Below, one piece after another: positions 1-11,989 of a stretch of DNA of 64,000 bases. Numbering within the stretch: position 1 is the first letter of the stretch; each line of letters begins with the position of its first letter. Made by a program: the position numbers and the translations under genes. Source of the stretch: Eumeta japonica (Eukaryota > Arthropoda > Insecta > Lepidoptera > Psychidae); contig BGZK01001232.1 in assembly GCA_005406025.1 (NCBI GenBank), positions 122,831-186,830 of the forward strand, given 5' to 3'. Below the pieces are notes generated by a model. The model was not told where the DNA came from. It worked only from the letters and a program-made list of their open reading frames with translations, and ran no database searches.

Positions 1-576
1 CAAAAATATTAAATTTAAGTTTTTGTTATGAATTTCGATACATTTCACTACACGTATTATATTATCATGTTTTGTTCACATCTTGATATAGAAACAATTT
101 ACGGTTAATATAATGTATTGTATTATTGCATATGATTATGATTGCCCTTATGAATTAATTTAGGTGTGATATTTGAGTCCTTTGATTTAAATGATTAGGC
201 AAAGTATCGATGATTTTTTGATTTGGAATGACTTGATAATAGATTTATTTATAATTAATTAATTGAGATATGAGTTATCGCTCTATGTGACTGTTTAGAT
301 TTAATGGTTGATTTATTTGATTGATTTATTGTTTTATTGATATTCATTGGTAGGTGATTTAATTTTTTTAAATTATTTTATTAAAACTGATTATTTCAAT
401 TCCTGACGTGAATTGGGATACTTTATATATTTATTTTGTAACTTTTAATTAAGTTTCGTATATATATGTCGTTACATGAATGTTACAAATGGCAATGTGC
501 GCACTTTTCACGTCTAAGTATATAGACAAAAAAAAAGAAAAGAAAGCTGCATTTGTCCTTACAAAAATTATTGAAG
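1..576. other. AT-rich non-coding stretch, nothing assigned
   Basis: Very AT-rich DNA without a recognisable coding region, RNA gene or repeat. Reading frames are short and stop often. Confidence 0.5.
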
Positions 577-700
577 GGACGCTGAGCCAAGCGCGCAGGG
601 AAAGGAGTCGTTCTTGGGACCCGGGAAAGGCGAGGCGATTTTTGAACCACGAGAGGCGAGGTCGGGTCTTGAAGGAGAGACGGTGAGAGTGCCAGTCTCA
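577..700. other. Short GC-rich island
   Basis: About 120 bp rich in GC and CpG (contains GACCCGGG and repeated GGCGAGG) inside AT-rich DNA. A 68-residue frame crosses it but begins in low-complexity lysine codons and shows no known domain. It could be a conserved regulatory element, a repeat fragment or an isolated exon. Confidence 0.3.
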
Positions 701-2235
701 GCGAATCGGCCTCAGCATTTCATCGAAAAGATCACGGATGGTGATCGGTAGGAATGAAAATACTAAATATTTATTCTCTTACTTTCTTTCCTGTGTGCAG
801 ATTTCTTAATAACCAGTTATTTTTTAGGCTGGCAGTTCATTTGCCTGAATGAGCACTAGCTCCTGGAGGTTGTCCCTAATTTTGAAATAAAGTTTTATTA
901 ATCGGGATATTAAATTTCCCCTTTTGCATTTGATTTATCGCGGTTATGACATATTTAAAAGTACCGGAAGTAAATGAGCAGGTCTGATACGCCTCAGAAC
1001 TATTCGTTGAGAGTAACATGGGTTGCCAAGCGGTGCTCCATCTGCAAGAAAATCAGGACAAACCCAAAGCTTCGTCGCAAATTGAACTCCTATCTCTAGA
1101 GGTGGTTCTAGTCCACAAAAATCAAACATTGTAATAAAGTCACGTAATAAATAATTTGCTAAAGCAAGTACGGTTTAAATGTAGGAAATCTTGCGCAGCA
1201 CAATAATAATAGCTATATTCTAAATTCTTAACTATAAGGTTTCACTGCATATACTTAATTTATTTTATTTCCTTTTTAATTGAATTTTATTGTGTATTGC
1301 ATTATTTCATTGCGTTTCGTGTAGAATGCGTTATTTGCCAATTGCATTTTAATTTTAAGGTGTAATTTACTTAAAGTTAAGAACGAATCGGAGTGCTCTA
1401 GCGCTCTTAGGAAATTTTATCGTAGGATTTTTTTATTGAGATTGATATTTTATTTGTATTATTGATCTCATTTGAGATCTGAGTTAATACCAATTGATAC
1501 TTTCATTATATAATGTTTGATTTGACTATAATAAAATAGTCTCATACTAAGCTTCTACGTTGATAGTCCTAGTGCTAAAGACTTTTATTATGAGGCTGCG
1601 ATGCTTGAGAAGTATCCAGAACACAACTTTATTTTATACAGACATTTTCAACGTTTCAGAAACTCTAGAAAAGTCAGAGAATAAAATGTTTTTTCCTTTA
1701 TTTATAATTGACATAAAACATATATATAACTAATTCTCTGTACTTTATTATCATATGGATTGAACAGACATCATTGGGCCAAATAATGCAATTAACTTGG
1801 CTTCGCAAAAATGTGTCGCTTCGATTCCAAACTCAAAACATAACAGAGAACTATATAGACTACGGTCGCTTTAATTTCTTAACGGTCGTGCCACGGCTAA
1901 CGTACATCGACACGACGAGCGGGGCGAGTGAGGAAGCACCCCGAGGCCGAGAGCGCGGGAAGAGAACAAACAGCTCTGCTTTTCGTAGAACGCGGAAAGC
2001 ACGTAAAACGAAACGTCAGCCTGTCGAGTTCCCCGACATCCGATCAAAACTAGGTTCAGGTCGTAAATCCTGGGAGAGTCCAACTTCTGTTCCCAATTCA
2101 ATAACAGACCGTTTCGCGCTACATAATTAACTACATTAATTGACTAGACGATCACGCGTTCTAAATATATAATGAAACAGTAGATATATATGTAGGCCAT
2201 ATAGGGTTCCGTTTCAATGTATATCCCGATGCTAT
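701..2235. other. Unassigned region with GC-rich patch at 1887-2075
   Basis: Mostly AT-rich. Positions 1887-2075 are GC-rich and open in more than one frame: 118 codons on plus (1774-2130), rich in Arg, Lys and Ser, and 76 codons on minus. No domain is recognisable, and frames open on both strands fit base composition better than coding. I would not call a gene. Confidence 0.35.
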
Positions 2236-2239
2236 TTAT

Positions 2240-2520
2240 TCAATTTTCATGATTCATGATCAATGAGATTATTCCAGGGGTACCATATTCTTGATGATGG
2301 TGGTGGTATTTTTGGGAGCGCGGTATAATGACGGAATTCAACGGAATTTTGTAATCATTTAATAGTTCTTCATAATATAAGGGATAAATTATACACAGAA
2401 ATGCTACATCCTTTCGTAAAGCCCATGTGTTGAGCCGGCCAGCAGTCAAGCGAGACGCTCGACGTTGGGTGCCACATTGATATTATAGTGTCCAGCCCAA
2501 ATGTGACAATAGTTCTCCTG
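2240..2520 (-). pseudogene. Non-LTR retrotransposon (Jockey-like) C-terminal relic
   Basis: Read on the minus strand, this resembles the segment after the reverse transcriptase domain of insect Jockey-type ORF2. The 69-residue frame 2240-2449 contains LRKDVAFLCIIYPLYYEELL, matching the familiar LRRDVASLCIFYR pattern, followed by an RSQKYHHHHQEY stretch like the usual RTSRQKYHPHHLD. Upstream on the same strand (about 2450-2520) another frame gives NVERLA, which precedes that motif in such elements. No polymerase motif remains. It is a short frameshifted relic, related in type to the element at 54.3-55.6 kb. The family is clear; borders are approximate. Confidence 0.65.
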
Positions 2521-4654
2521 ATGTGGTTAGACCTGTGCCCTATAAAGTAAATAGCGATGGTATAATATGAAGATATGGTGGTAAGATATTATTCCGTACG
2601 TTTCCACACAAACAAAACGACTAATAAGTGACAGATGTAGTCAATATATTTATTATGACCATATGAAGGAAAACATTTTTTTTCTTTTTTTTTTTCTAAA
2701 TATCTATGCCTATACTCTAGATGTTTGCAGTTTCTATGGTCGCCTTTGAGAACATCATGTATATCGAAAACGACGCTCTTAATATAGCATGCATATTTTA
2801 ATAAAATTACCATACCTAATTAATAATAATGAACCTAAACAAGTTCTATTATCTGGACTAAAGAGAGCGCTGCTATGAAAGCATTCGCTTCAAGGTGCGA
2901 GAGATGCTGATGTTTATCTCCGGTCCGGTGATGCATCTATACGATAACATACGAAGTTCAAATCACTCACATACGAGTACTTAAGTATCAATTAATAATT
3001 AATCTTTGTAGATGTTGCTTTGCCGCTTACTTTTACCATTTCTCTCACTTGTAATCACATCTAAAAATGAGTCTTTTTGGCTCCTGTCACCCTCTGTTAT
3101 CAGTATTCTTATAGTGTGGCTTTATGCGCCGACATACAAGATACTTGCTTACGATCTACATACGGATTAACATATTCATATAAAATCAGACGTGTTATCG
3201 CGGCGGCTAATAGCCACTTTGTCCCACAAACAACATTAAATGAGTAAAACACTATTTAAAGATATAGAACCGGAATGAATTATATAATAAATATCCTATA
3301 CTTGGACCTTGTTATAATTACAGTTTCTGTCATAGTGGTAACATTTTAAGGTTATGGAAAACTTAGTTGTCGGAGACATACATTGTGGTCACATCGCAAC
3401 TTGAACAAATGATGTGACGTCTCCGAGCGCATGTTGTCGTTTGATAGCACTGCTGTTAAGCAGTTACCTAGAATAAGTACCAATTCATTGTTAGAAAGAC
3501 GAAAACAAGTATATTTTTAATGTTCCTGCACACTCTTCTAGTATTTTTATTAACTAATATTAATGTTCTTATAAATTTCAAAACGTAATTTTCTAATTTT
3601 ATCTTTGATACCCTGCAGATTTTTCATGACCTTTTACATTGAAACGTTACTTAATACGTTTAGTATGACGTAACGCACAAAAGAGTGGCATTGTTTAATA
3701 GCACGTGCTAAATAAGCGTGTGTGTACTTCCTGGTAACCGAAAATCGGTTTCTTGCCGCCGGGGAAGAGAAAAAAATATTGTTAAACATATTTGAAATCT
3801 TCATCCAAGAATTTTGTTTGATACCCAAAAAAAATGTATGTGGTATGAATATAAAGTATATTACAAAAATAGTCAGTGAAATAAATTATTTTCACAAAAA
3901 AACATCTGTACCATCCAACATATACATAATTTAAATAAATGGTGTAATCGAAGAATATTAAAAACAATTAAAACCACTCTATATCGTATTTATATATTTT
4001 ATTGTATTTATAATATATTATAATCATAGAAGATGTAAACGTAAATTACATAAAAAAATTGGCAATAACAGAGATAACACAATGCTAGAAGTAGAGCAAA
4101 GAATTAACAAGACATAAAATAAAAATTGAAGCATAAATTCGTATTTATAAGCGGTCGCTTATAAGTTTTAAATAGTAAGTTAATTCATACCTTAAACGGT
4201 GATTGACGTATGCGTTACAAATAAAAAAACACAAATTAAAAGTGCCAGAGAGTAAGAAAAGCAGTATGTAAAATAGAAATGAAACACTAAAGATAATAAA
4301 CATACGAACATAACGACTGCGACAAAAGCTTTAAATACTTTAAGTCAAGCATTTTGACCAAAATGGAAATGGGTCGAACATACTGCGAACCTCTCACATG
4401 AGGTGATTGAAATAATTATGACATGAAAGGCCCATTGGCAAGCACTATGAACGAAGAGCGCTACGAAGTATTACACACTAGAAAAATTACTTAAGAATAT
4501 CGTCGCAGGCCCACAATGACAACGAATAGCTTAAGATCGTTAAAAACAGTCATTTTTGGAGGAGTCTGTCACCGAAACGCACTCCCTGTAACATGATAAT
4601 AAACAAATTTAGTAATAATGTAGAGGGTAAGATGCGATCACTGCGTAGTATGTG
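2521..4654. other. Unassigned AT-rich region
   Basis: No coding region, RNA gene or dispersed repeat recognised. The 60-70 codon frames near 3634-3967 overlap on opposite strands and lie in AT-rich DNA, as expected by chance. Confidence 0.45.
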
Positions 4655-5036
4655 GGGAGTGTCTTTGAAACACTGATATAGAATTAGTGATGTCAGAGAG
4701 CGGTGTGGTTTATAAAAAGATGTAATAACTGGAGTAGAAAAAGATATGATGCGGCCGTTTGGATATCGGGAAAGAATGAATTAAATTAGACTAACAAAAT
4801 AAATCTATAAGGTGAATGCATTTGTTTGGTGGAAAGGTCGGCGAGGGTTGCCCTATAAAATCCTTTGCAGACTAAACTGTTGGTATATTAAAAATGGCCA
4901 AGCTTTGAACACCTGAAATCGATGAGCTTGCTCGAAAATATTGATGGATATCAGTGAAGCAAGAGTGGTATGCAAAAACAGTCCTATGTTGAAGTCTGTA
5001 AGGTCTGCCTACCCTTCTGGAAAATAGGAGTGAATT
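4655..5036 (+). pseudogene. LINE ORF2 C-terminal relic (WFGH-type tail)
   Basis: In shifting plus-strand frames this gives SMWGVSLKH, then ISDVRERCGL, KDVITGVEKDMMRPFGYRERMN, a glycine/arginine-rich piece, then MDISEARVVCK and SAYPSGK. That order matches the tail downstream of the reverse transcriptase in a common insect LINE type, where the corresponding motifs read NSDVRERCGL, MLRWFGHLERMN, RRACMKRLMDVSEAREICK and SIVSAYPSGK. Here WFGH is altered to PFGY, and several stops and frameshifts are present. Relics of the same family lie at 17.6-19.6 kb (minus), 30.6-31.1 kb (minus) and 50.3-50.9 kb (plus). The polymerase and endonuclease are absent. Confidence 0.7.
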
Positions 5037-7162
5037 AAAAAAAAATAATGAAAATTATTTTTTATTTGAGTAAGAGCTTTTTTATATCCTTGCCACATTT
5101 CTTAAAATATAACTTGTGATCAAGTACCGCTGTTTTTTACTGGAATTCATGAAGTTACAAAGTTATATCAAAACGAGATAAGCTTCTTGAATAACGGTGA
5201 ACGGAGTTTTATTGTCGGTAAAATATGTCGGTACCGCACAAGTCTTATGAAGTAAGTAGCGATATTAATAAAAAATTAAAAGTACTTTTTCGATTTTATA
5301 TTTACTTAGTAGTGTAGAATAGTTTACCCTAAATCTCAACTTTCGTTATTTATGACATTATATCTTAAAGCTTATTGTTGTTTTCTATAAGCAAAAATTA
5401 ATTATAATCTACCATAATATGATTCTGAAACGTGATTGAATATATACATGTGTCGTGTCAAACGATCCTTTTCATATAAATATATATAACACTTACCCAC
5501 ACCCGTATATTCTGTAGTGACGTCGTGTATGGGTTACACTTGTATCGAATTAAAACACTGTGTAAATATATTAATGTCGTATGTTGTACAAGTCAATAAG
5601 TGCTCCATAGAAGCGCCTAACTATTAATAGTCACAAATTTTTCATTGGCCTAAACTAGAACGAGCGCCAGTTTCGATACGTCCAAGGCCCGGGGGATGAG
5701 GTCGACTTGCATGTTGTAGAACCGGCAGATGTCCGGGAGACTCGACGCTGTCATTTGCTTGTTGCACTTAAACTGATAGCGGCCACGAAGTGAAATATAA
5801 ACTGCAATGGACCGATGGTATTATGAAAATCATTTATTACATTATGTGGCATAATCAAATATCTTTTTGTTTACTTTTCTTCGTTTAAGCAAAGAAGCCG
5901 TTTAAAACTTCATTTGACATTTTTAGTTACGTAATCGAGATAAGTGCGTATAATCGATTACAATATTCAAGTAATAATATTCGATTAGGTACTTGACTTA
6001 TTTTTAATAAACGCAACTATTACATTTAAATATTTAATGTAGAATTCCGTGATATTGTTATTTGGACAACTACAAAAATATTTAAAATACAAATGCTTAA
6101 AATGAATCATGTATAGGATAAGAATCTAAAGCAAGACCAGGATTGAAAATGAGTACATAACCGGCACGGAGCGGACGGCCAATGGAAATGAAATTGAAAA
6201 AAGGTCCAGTATCAGAATTTCAGTTGTAATTTCAATTAAAATAAATAAAAATAATATGGAGAAATTCAGTATACGTCTACGTAGGCGGAGCCGCGAGCCA
6301 AAGGTGGATTTACTCAAAATAAATGTTATTTATGTAAATAATTCTCAAAATGTTAACGCGTGGATTATCGGAAATCATTTCACAGCGATTGAAACACATG
6401 ACGAAAGCTCGTTGACGTAACGAGCTCCAAAAGCACATGAAACGCCTACGCACTCGTTTGATAATGGAGAGACGACAATTAAACATGATTTCAATTGGCG
6501 CTTCGTCTAATTATAAGGCCTCAAGGAGTAGCCGGGATGTCTCGATTCTGATTTTCCAAGCATCGAGTTAAAACTCATACATGAGTGTTTTAAAGACTAT
6601 TCAGCAGCCCCGTGTTTGACCATGAAATACCCATTATACAAACCGATAACTTTTACTACATTTTTCCATTTGTTGTTGACGCGATAATATATAATTTTCA
6701 ACGACATAACATTTGTATTAAAATCTTTGGAAAAACAATGAATTAAAAAGGATACTGTTGTTTCTTTTGTTTTCTATGCAAAAAATCGCCTGTAAAAGAT
6801 ATTCTCATTGGATTATAAGCGATTTGATGAGGTAACCGCCCTGGGCGGAGGATCTAAAGCGTACACAAACATACGTCAATAACGACTTTTATCGTTCAAT
6901 TGCTATTTACACGTGAAAAAGATATTTTAAAATCAATGAATTTTCTAAACAAGTCACGTGTTTTTAGTTAACACCATATGCACTCCGGTAACAATACAGT
7001 AATACATAAGCCGTCATTAACATAATAAGGCCGACCAGTAATCTCGATATCACGATTTTGTAATTTATATAATGCACTATAAAATTTCTATGAAGTAAGT
7101 GAATACAGATATCAAATGAAATGCCTACATTTTGAATGTATTTTTGTATGTATCACACAATA
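5037..7162. other. Unassigned region with GC patch at 5655-5765
   Basis: AT-rich and without a recognisable gene. Positions 5655-5765 form a modest GC-rich patch containing GGCCCGGGGGATGAGGTCGAC. A second, weaker patch at 6410-6560 carries no reading frame of interest. Confidence 0.4.
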
Positions 7163-7355
7163 TTTTTTTTCTGTTACGAAAATTAAAAAAAAAATCATGA
7201 AATTTACTGTTTTCACCTCGATTTTTCACCAGTTCTTAACGGTTTAGGGTCTTAGGAATCTATTTCGAACATTTTCCGAATGATATTATTATGCTTGTGT
7301 GTGCATGGGTGCCGGTGTGTGTTGTGTGTGTTTGTGTGTATGCTTGTTTACGTGC

Positions 7356-7391
<36 letters not shown>

Positions 7392-7954
7392 CTATCTCTC
7401 ATAACTCTTGAAAAAATTAATTGATTGAAATATGTTTGCGATGTTCGAAAGGGGTCCACTCAACTAAGTTTTTCTGAAACGTTAAACTAGTTTCGAATGG
7501 TATATTTTGAAGAATCTCAAAATAAAGTATCCAGATAACATTTTTTTTAATAAATTTTAGATTATAATTCTGATCGATACCAAAATCTAATCAGCTGATA
7601 TTTCCCAAACAGTTGCATTAACTGTCGCAAGCTGCATAAAAATCGGTTGATTTATTCAAGAGAAATGTTTGGAGAAATATTTTTAAAAGTTGTTTTTTCT
7701 CAATAAATTTTCAATAAAAAACGTCGAACATCATAAGTCGCTTCAAAATCTGTTCGTTTTTTCGAGAGATATCGTAAACAAAATTTTCTAAAAAAGAGGT
7801 TTTTCAAAATAAAGTGATATTCTTGATAGATTGATGTTTGGTTTTCGACCATCTTTTTTTTTCCTTAGAAAACTGCCTCGGATACTGTAAAGTTAATCTA
7901 AATTAAATAAAGTGTTCGAAAATATAATAGTTGGAATATTAAACAATTAGCGTT
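7163..7954 (+). repeat. TTAAC-family dispersed repeat, first part
   Basis: Unnamed interspersed repeat seen at several places in this window. Its head begins near (T)TTAACTTCCCGCTATGAAAA and continues with a block ending GGTCCTAGGAATCTATTTCGA, a GT-rich stretch, and a block like CTCATAACTTTTGAACGG. Several degenerate copies of a roughly 130-bp motif follow, recognisable by AAAATCGGTTGATT and TCAAGAGATATCGTTA. Other copies: 9.5-10.3, 17.7-19.0, 21.4-22.6, 26.1-27.0, 28.1-28.4 and 42.3-42.6 kb. Here it is cut at about 7954 by an inserted element and resumes at about 9479. No protein function is evident. Confidence 0.65.
7294..7392. repeat. GT-rich microsatellite
   Basis: Imperfect GT tract, pure from about 7363 to 7391. 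It sits where other TTAAC-family copies also carry GT/AC-rich sequence (28.15 kb and the 22.43-kb ACGC run), so it is an internal expansion-prone part of that repeat. Confidence 0.9.
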
Positions 7955-8653
7955 TTTAGGGTTCCGAGCTAAAATGGCAAAAACGGGACCCTTCTAGTTT
8001 AGTCAAGTCCGCCGTCCGTAAGTCGCAGGCATTTTACTCAGTAACTACAAGATATAGAAATTTATAGTGTAGGTGTCTTGTAAAAGCCGCTACTTAGTTT
8101 GGTAATTAAATATCAAAAATAAATATTTTTGGGGAGTGGCACTTCATACATGTAACAGAAAACGTTAAAAAAATTTAAGCCAAAATCAAAGTGTTGCACA
8201 TATTTTGCTAGATATTTGAAAAATACTTCAAAGTTTTTGATAATTTAATGAATGGTATCGGGTAATTGGACAAATGAGACGATGTTATTTATTCAAAAAC
8301 TTCATCGTTACATTGGTGCACTTCCAACATCATCAGGAAATTCCAGAAAGCATAGTTGTAGTTTTCACTCACCAACTTTTTTTCTCTGGTTTGTTTAAAT
8401 ATATATATATATTAATATTTTAGATAAGTAAATTGTAATGGAAAGAACAAATGACCACCGTATGTAATTGGATTTGATCTTTTTTATTGTGCAGTGACCT
8501 GGTATCATGGACCAGAATTCTCAACGAGGGTGTTAACCTAAAAGTAAATATAATTTATTTGTATTAATTATATGGTAACCATATCTTAAATGTGCGATAA
8601 CACTTATTAAGAAAAGTAAAGACAAAATATGATTGATATAATTATTGTATACA

Positions 8654-8666
8654 TACATACACACAG

Positions 8667-8709
<43 letters not shown>
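8654..8709. repeat. AC/AT microsatellite
   Basis: ACATACAT lead-in, then an AC run (about 8666-8694) passing into an AT run (about 8694-8709). Confidence 0.95.
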
Positions 8710-8910
8710 ATTATTATTATTAACGGAATTGATTTGGTATAATTATTTTACGTCCATGTCATGATTATCTCGCTATCTGTAACTATGCTTTACAGAATTT
8801 TCTGATTAAGTTGGAAATGAACCAACGAAACCTTGAAGTTTTTATAATAAATAACATCTACTCATTTTTCAAGTTCCTGATATCATTTATTAAGTTATTT
8901 AACGTTAAGA

Positions 8911-8957
8911 ATTAACGTTACATAAAACATTAAATTAACGTTACATAAAACATTAAA
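8911..8957. repeat. Short tandem duplication, 23-bp unit
   Basis: ATTAACGTTACATAAAACAT plus TAA occurs twice in tandem, followed by a diverged third start. Confidence 0.85.
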
Positions 8958-9478
8958 TTAATGTTAATCAACATTAGATAATTAATGATAATTATCATTA
9001 TGGATGAGATTTACCAAGGTTTATAATCATTTTTTGATTAATTGAATAGTTTTGGAAATAATCGCTCCGAAACTAGCTTAAATTGTACTCTCCACACCTT
9101 TAATTTTTAAGCCATACATCCCAAACATATGAAAAAAAAATACAAAGATAATGGTTAATAAATACTTTCAACGAAAATTGTTTTGAAGATCATCGAATAT
9201 ACCATTCTGAAAAAATGCTCTTCTCAACAATAAGACGTCAGTGTCATGAAGATACGCTCTTTTGCTGCTATGCTTTAATTGACACTAGTTTCAGAGTAAT
9301 AGTTGATATAGCTACTTGTTTCTCTAATTATACGGGATTAAAGTGCTTATACTTATTTTGTGCGGGAAACATGGAAAAAGTGTTGCAGCATAATTTTTTT
9401 TTTTATCTATAGTGCATTTTCTTGTTGTAAAGGCTTTGGAATCCTACAGTGAACTTGGTTCGACGTGTTCTTGGCCGG

Positions 9479-9940
9479 TTTTTTAACTTCTCGTTATAAA
9501 AATTAAAACATTTTAAAAAATTGGTAAGATATTGTTTTCAGTCCAACATCAGAAAACAGAGCTTACATCAAATCTAGACCTTTTAAGTTCCTAGAAATGT
9601 ATTTTGATCATTGGCTGAATAATATATGTGTCTTTGTGTGTGTTAAACATTTTTTGGAAAATTTTTAAAATATTTTGTAAAACTCCTCTACCAATAAATT
9701 CCAAAATCTAACTCCCTCCTTTGCTTAACAATGTCGATTGTTACAAATCTACATCGAAATTGATGCCTTCATGCGGTGCATATCATTAACGAAAAAATAG
9801 GAAAAAAGAGTTTATTTTACAAATAATTGAAATTTTCGATAGATTGATGTTTGGTATTCATTAATCTTTTTCTTCTTAGTCTAGTTAAGCGTCTAGTGGC
9901 ATAAAATAGAACTAAATCGAATTACGTGTTTGAAAGATTT

Positions 9941-9977
<37 letters not shown>

Positions 9978-10275
9978 AGAGTCAAAGCATATTAGAATTA
10001 TATTTTTAAATCGGAGAACTTGAATAAGAACTAAAAGCAATCTCTTGAGCGTAATGAACACAATAATTTATTGGTATTTTATTTTTAAACGCTTTGAGCT
10101 CAAAAGTAGTATAAAGTTTCAGTGATGGTCTGGAAGGTCAACCTTCTTTCAGATTTTTAACCTCAACAACTCATAGACAACATTTCACTCAAAGAGTTCA
10201 AGGCGCTCAAAACTACATCGATAAATATCACAGCGGAAAGTTTCAGGGAGGGCCTGCAGGGCCAACTGTTGTACT
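9479..10275 (+). repeat. TTAAC-family repeat, continuation after the insertion
   Basis: Resumes with TTAACTTCTCGTTATAAAAA and ends in the family tail, recognisable by CATCGATAAATATCACAGCG followed by GAAAGTTTCAGGG. The same tail is at 18.9 kb and, inverted, at 21.4 and 26.15 kb. It contains a TA microsatellite at 9942-9972. Confidence 0.65.
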
Positions 10276-11989
10276 TTTTTTTCCGATGGCACGCGAACGA
10301 ACCGCGATCGCTAGTAACTATTTAATAATAACGATTAAGAAATGTGCCAATAAATTTAGTGTAAGCATTGACACTACATGACCGTAGAACATGAAAATGT
10401 GTCACCCGCTGGACGATTTTAATCAGTTCCTGACTTTGTGCTCCAACAATGCGCTCTCATTTACAAAATATAAAAGTAGCGTAATAAAGACACGTAAATC
10501 ACTGTCGCAGCTCTTTATTTCATAAAAGAGATAATGCTATCTTTTACGTTTTATTTAAAAAATCAGGACTTAAATTTATCGTTAATAAATGTTTTAAATG
10601 CAAGTCAAATATTTAAAATAAAATTATCAAGAATAATAGTTTTTGATTTTACCTGGCCATGTCTCGAACGGAACCGTTCAAATCTTTGTTAACAAACTAT
10701 TTATCATAAAATATCGAGACATGCAGTATAGAGACACAATATTCAAAAAATTAAGAGGACCCACTTTAATTCGTTCTATAAATACAACTGGTACTAGTGA
10801 GAGGCCGCGCCTCCTACTTACAGACTTTCACCTTCCTAGCTCGTGTCATAATAATAACATACTGTCGTTAGCTACGCTCTAACTATATGATATCATAATA
10901 TCTCAAAATACAAAGTCTTAAAAATCCTTAGCGCCAATGAAGGCAGGCTTATTAAATGTAATAGATTACATTTTATTTAAGATATAATAAATCATAATAA
11001 ATTTAATAACAGTAAATAAAAGTTATAGAAGAACGTATAGGAACATACTAAAAAAAAACTTCACAAAGACTATTCGATATTGTACTTATTACTGTCTACG
11101 TAACTGACAGTTTCTAACAGTAGAGATATCAAATGATAACATCCTTTCGTTTAACTTACGACGTGAAATAAAATTATACCCGTAAACACTGGTCGTACCG
11201 AGCAGTGTCGAAATATTGTATTGAAAAAGGTGTCTCATTTGTTATATAGTAGGGACCTTAATGAATTGTATGGTTCACTGTTGACTGTAACCAGGTCTGA
11301 ATGTGACAACGTTCTTATATTAAAAATACATTAATATAAATAACACCTTATCATTTGGTGACTGGGCGATAGTAATTATGCATATAAACACACGTAAATT
11401 ATACGCACTTATGACAAAAGGACATTTAAATTCGTATACATTTGTCAATAACTTTAGAAATTATTTCAAAATGTTTAAGCATGTATGCGCTGCCGTAAAA
11501 TCAATATTTAGCAGTAATAAAATAAAAAAGTGCATAGATATGATAAAAACTACTTGCACTATAATCAATAATGAAATTGGTAAACACATAATCCGACATT
11601 TAGAATTTCAATTAATAATTAATGAAAAACTTTAAACAAAATCATAAAAGTTGCATTTAATTTTGAAATATCCTTTGCTAGTATTCCAGTTTCAACTACA
11701 CAATCTTTAAAGTCATCGCCCACTTTCGTCAAATCTTTGTTAATGGGTTCCCATTGATGTTTGTGGCGTTGCGTTTGTATTTACCCATATCCATTATAAT
11801 TACCTTTCTTAAATCATTTAAATGTATAAAAATAAAATAAAACTGCCATCTTGATTGTCTTTCCCTAACAACAATTGATTAAATAATAGACTGCCTTGCT
11901 ACATGTCTAGAAGGATTTGTAAATGCTTGCGTTGTTTGTGGTGTGTTTACGAATTTAATAAAGAAATTCCATTATTTAAATCCGGTAGT
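10276..11989. other. Unassigned AT-rich region
   Basis: No gene recognised. Frames of 79 codons (10643-10882) and 85 codons (11378-11635) show no domain; the second is rich in Lys, Asn and Ile, as AT-rich non-coding DNA gives. Confidence 0.4.

Larger units (their letters stand above)
7955..9478 (+). mobile_element. GGGTTCCG...GGCCGG element inserted in a TTAAC repeat
   Basis: Starts GGGTTCCGAGC and ends CTTGGCCGG before a T-run. The early part (GGGACCCTTCTAG, then TCCGCCGTCCGTAAGTC), a middle part (GGAAATAATCGCTCC) and the end match a long non-autonomous repeat I recall as frequent in Lepidoptera; this is recognition by memory, not a search. The flanks read GCGTTTTTA on the left and TTTTTTAACTTC on the right. 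The uninterrupted TTAAC copy at 18.62 kb reads GCGATTTTTAACTTCC, so this looks like an insertion with a short duplicated TTTTTA. A 65-codon frame (9215-9412) inside it has no recognisable product. Confidence 0.6.

Noticed and set aside
1774..2130. 118-codon plus ORF as a gene
   Set aside because: Overlaps a GC-rich patch also open on minus; composition is Arg/Lys/Ser-rich without a domain; no initiation or splice context.
7163..8390. A complete LTR retrotransposon
   Set aside because: The two TTAAC heads around 7.2 and 9.5 kb could look like direct repeats, but no primer-binding site, gag or pol lies between, and the intact copy at 17.7 kb explains the arrangement as an insertion.
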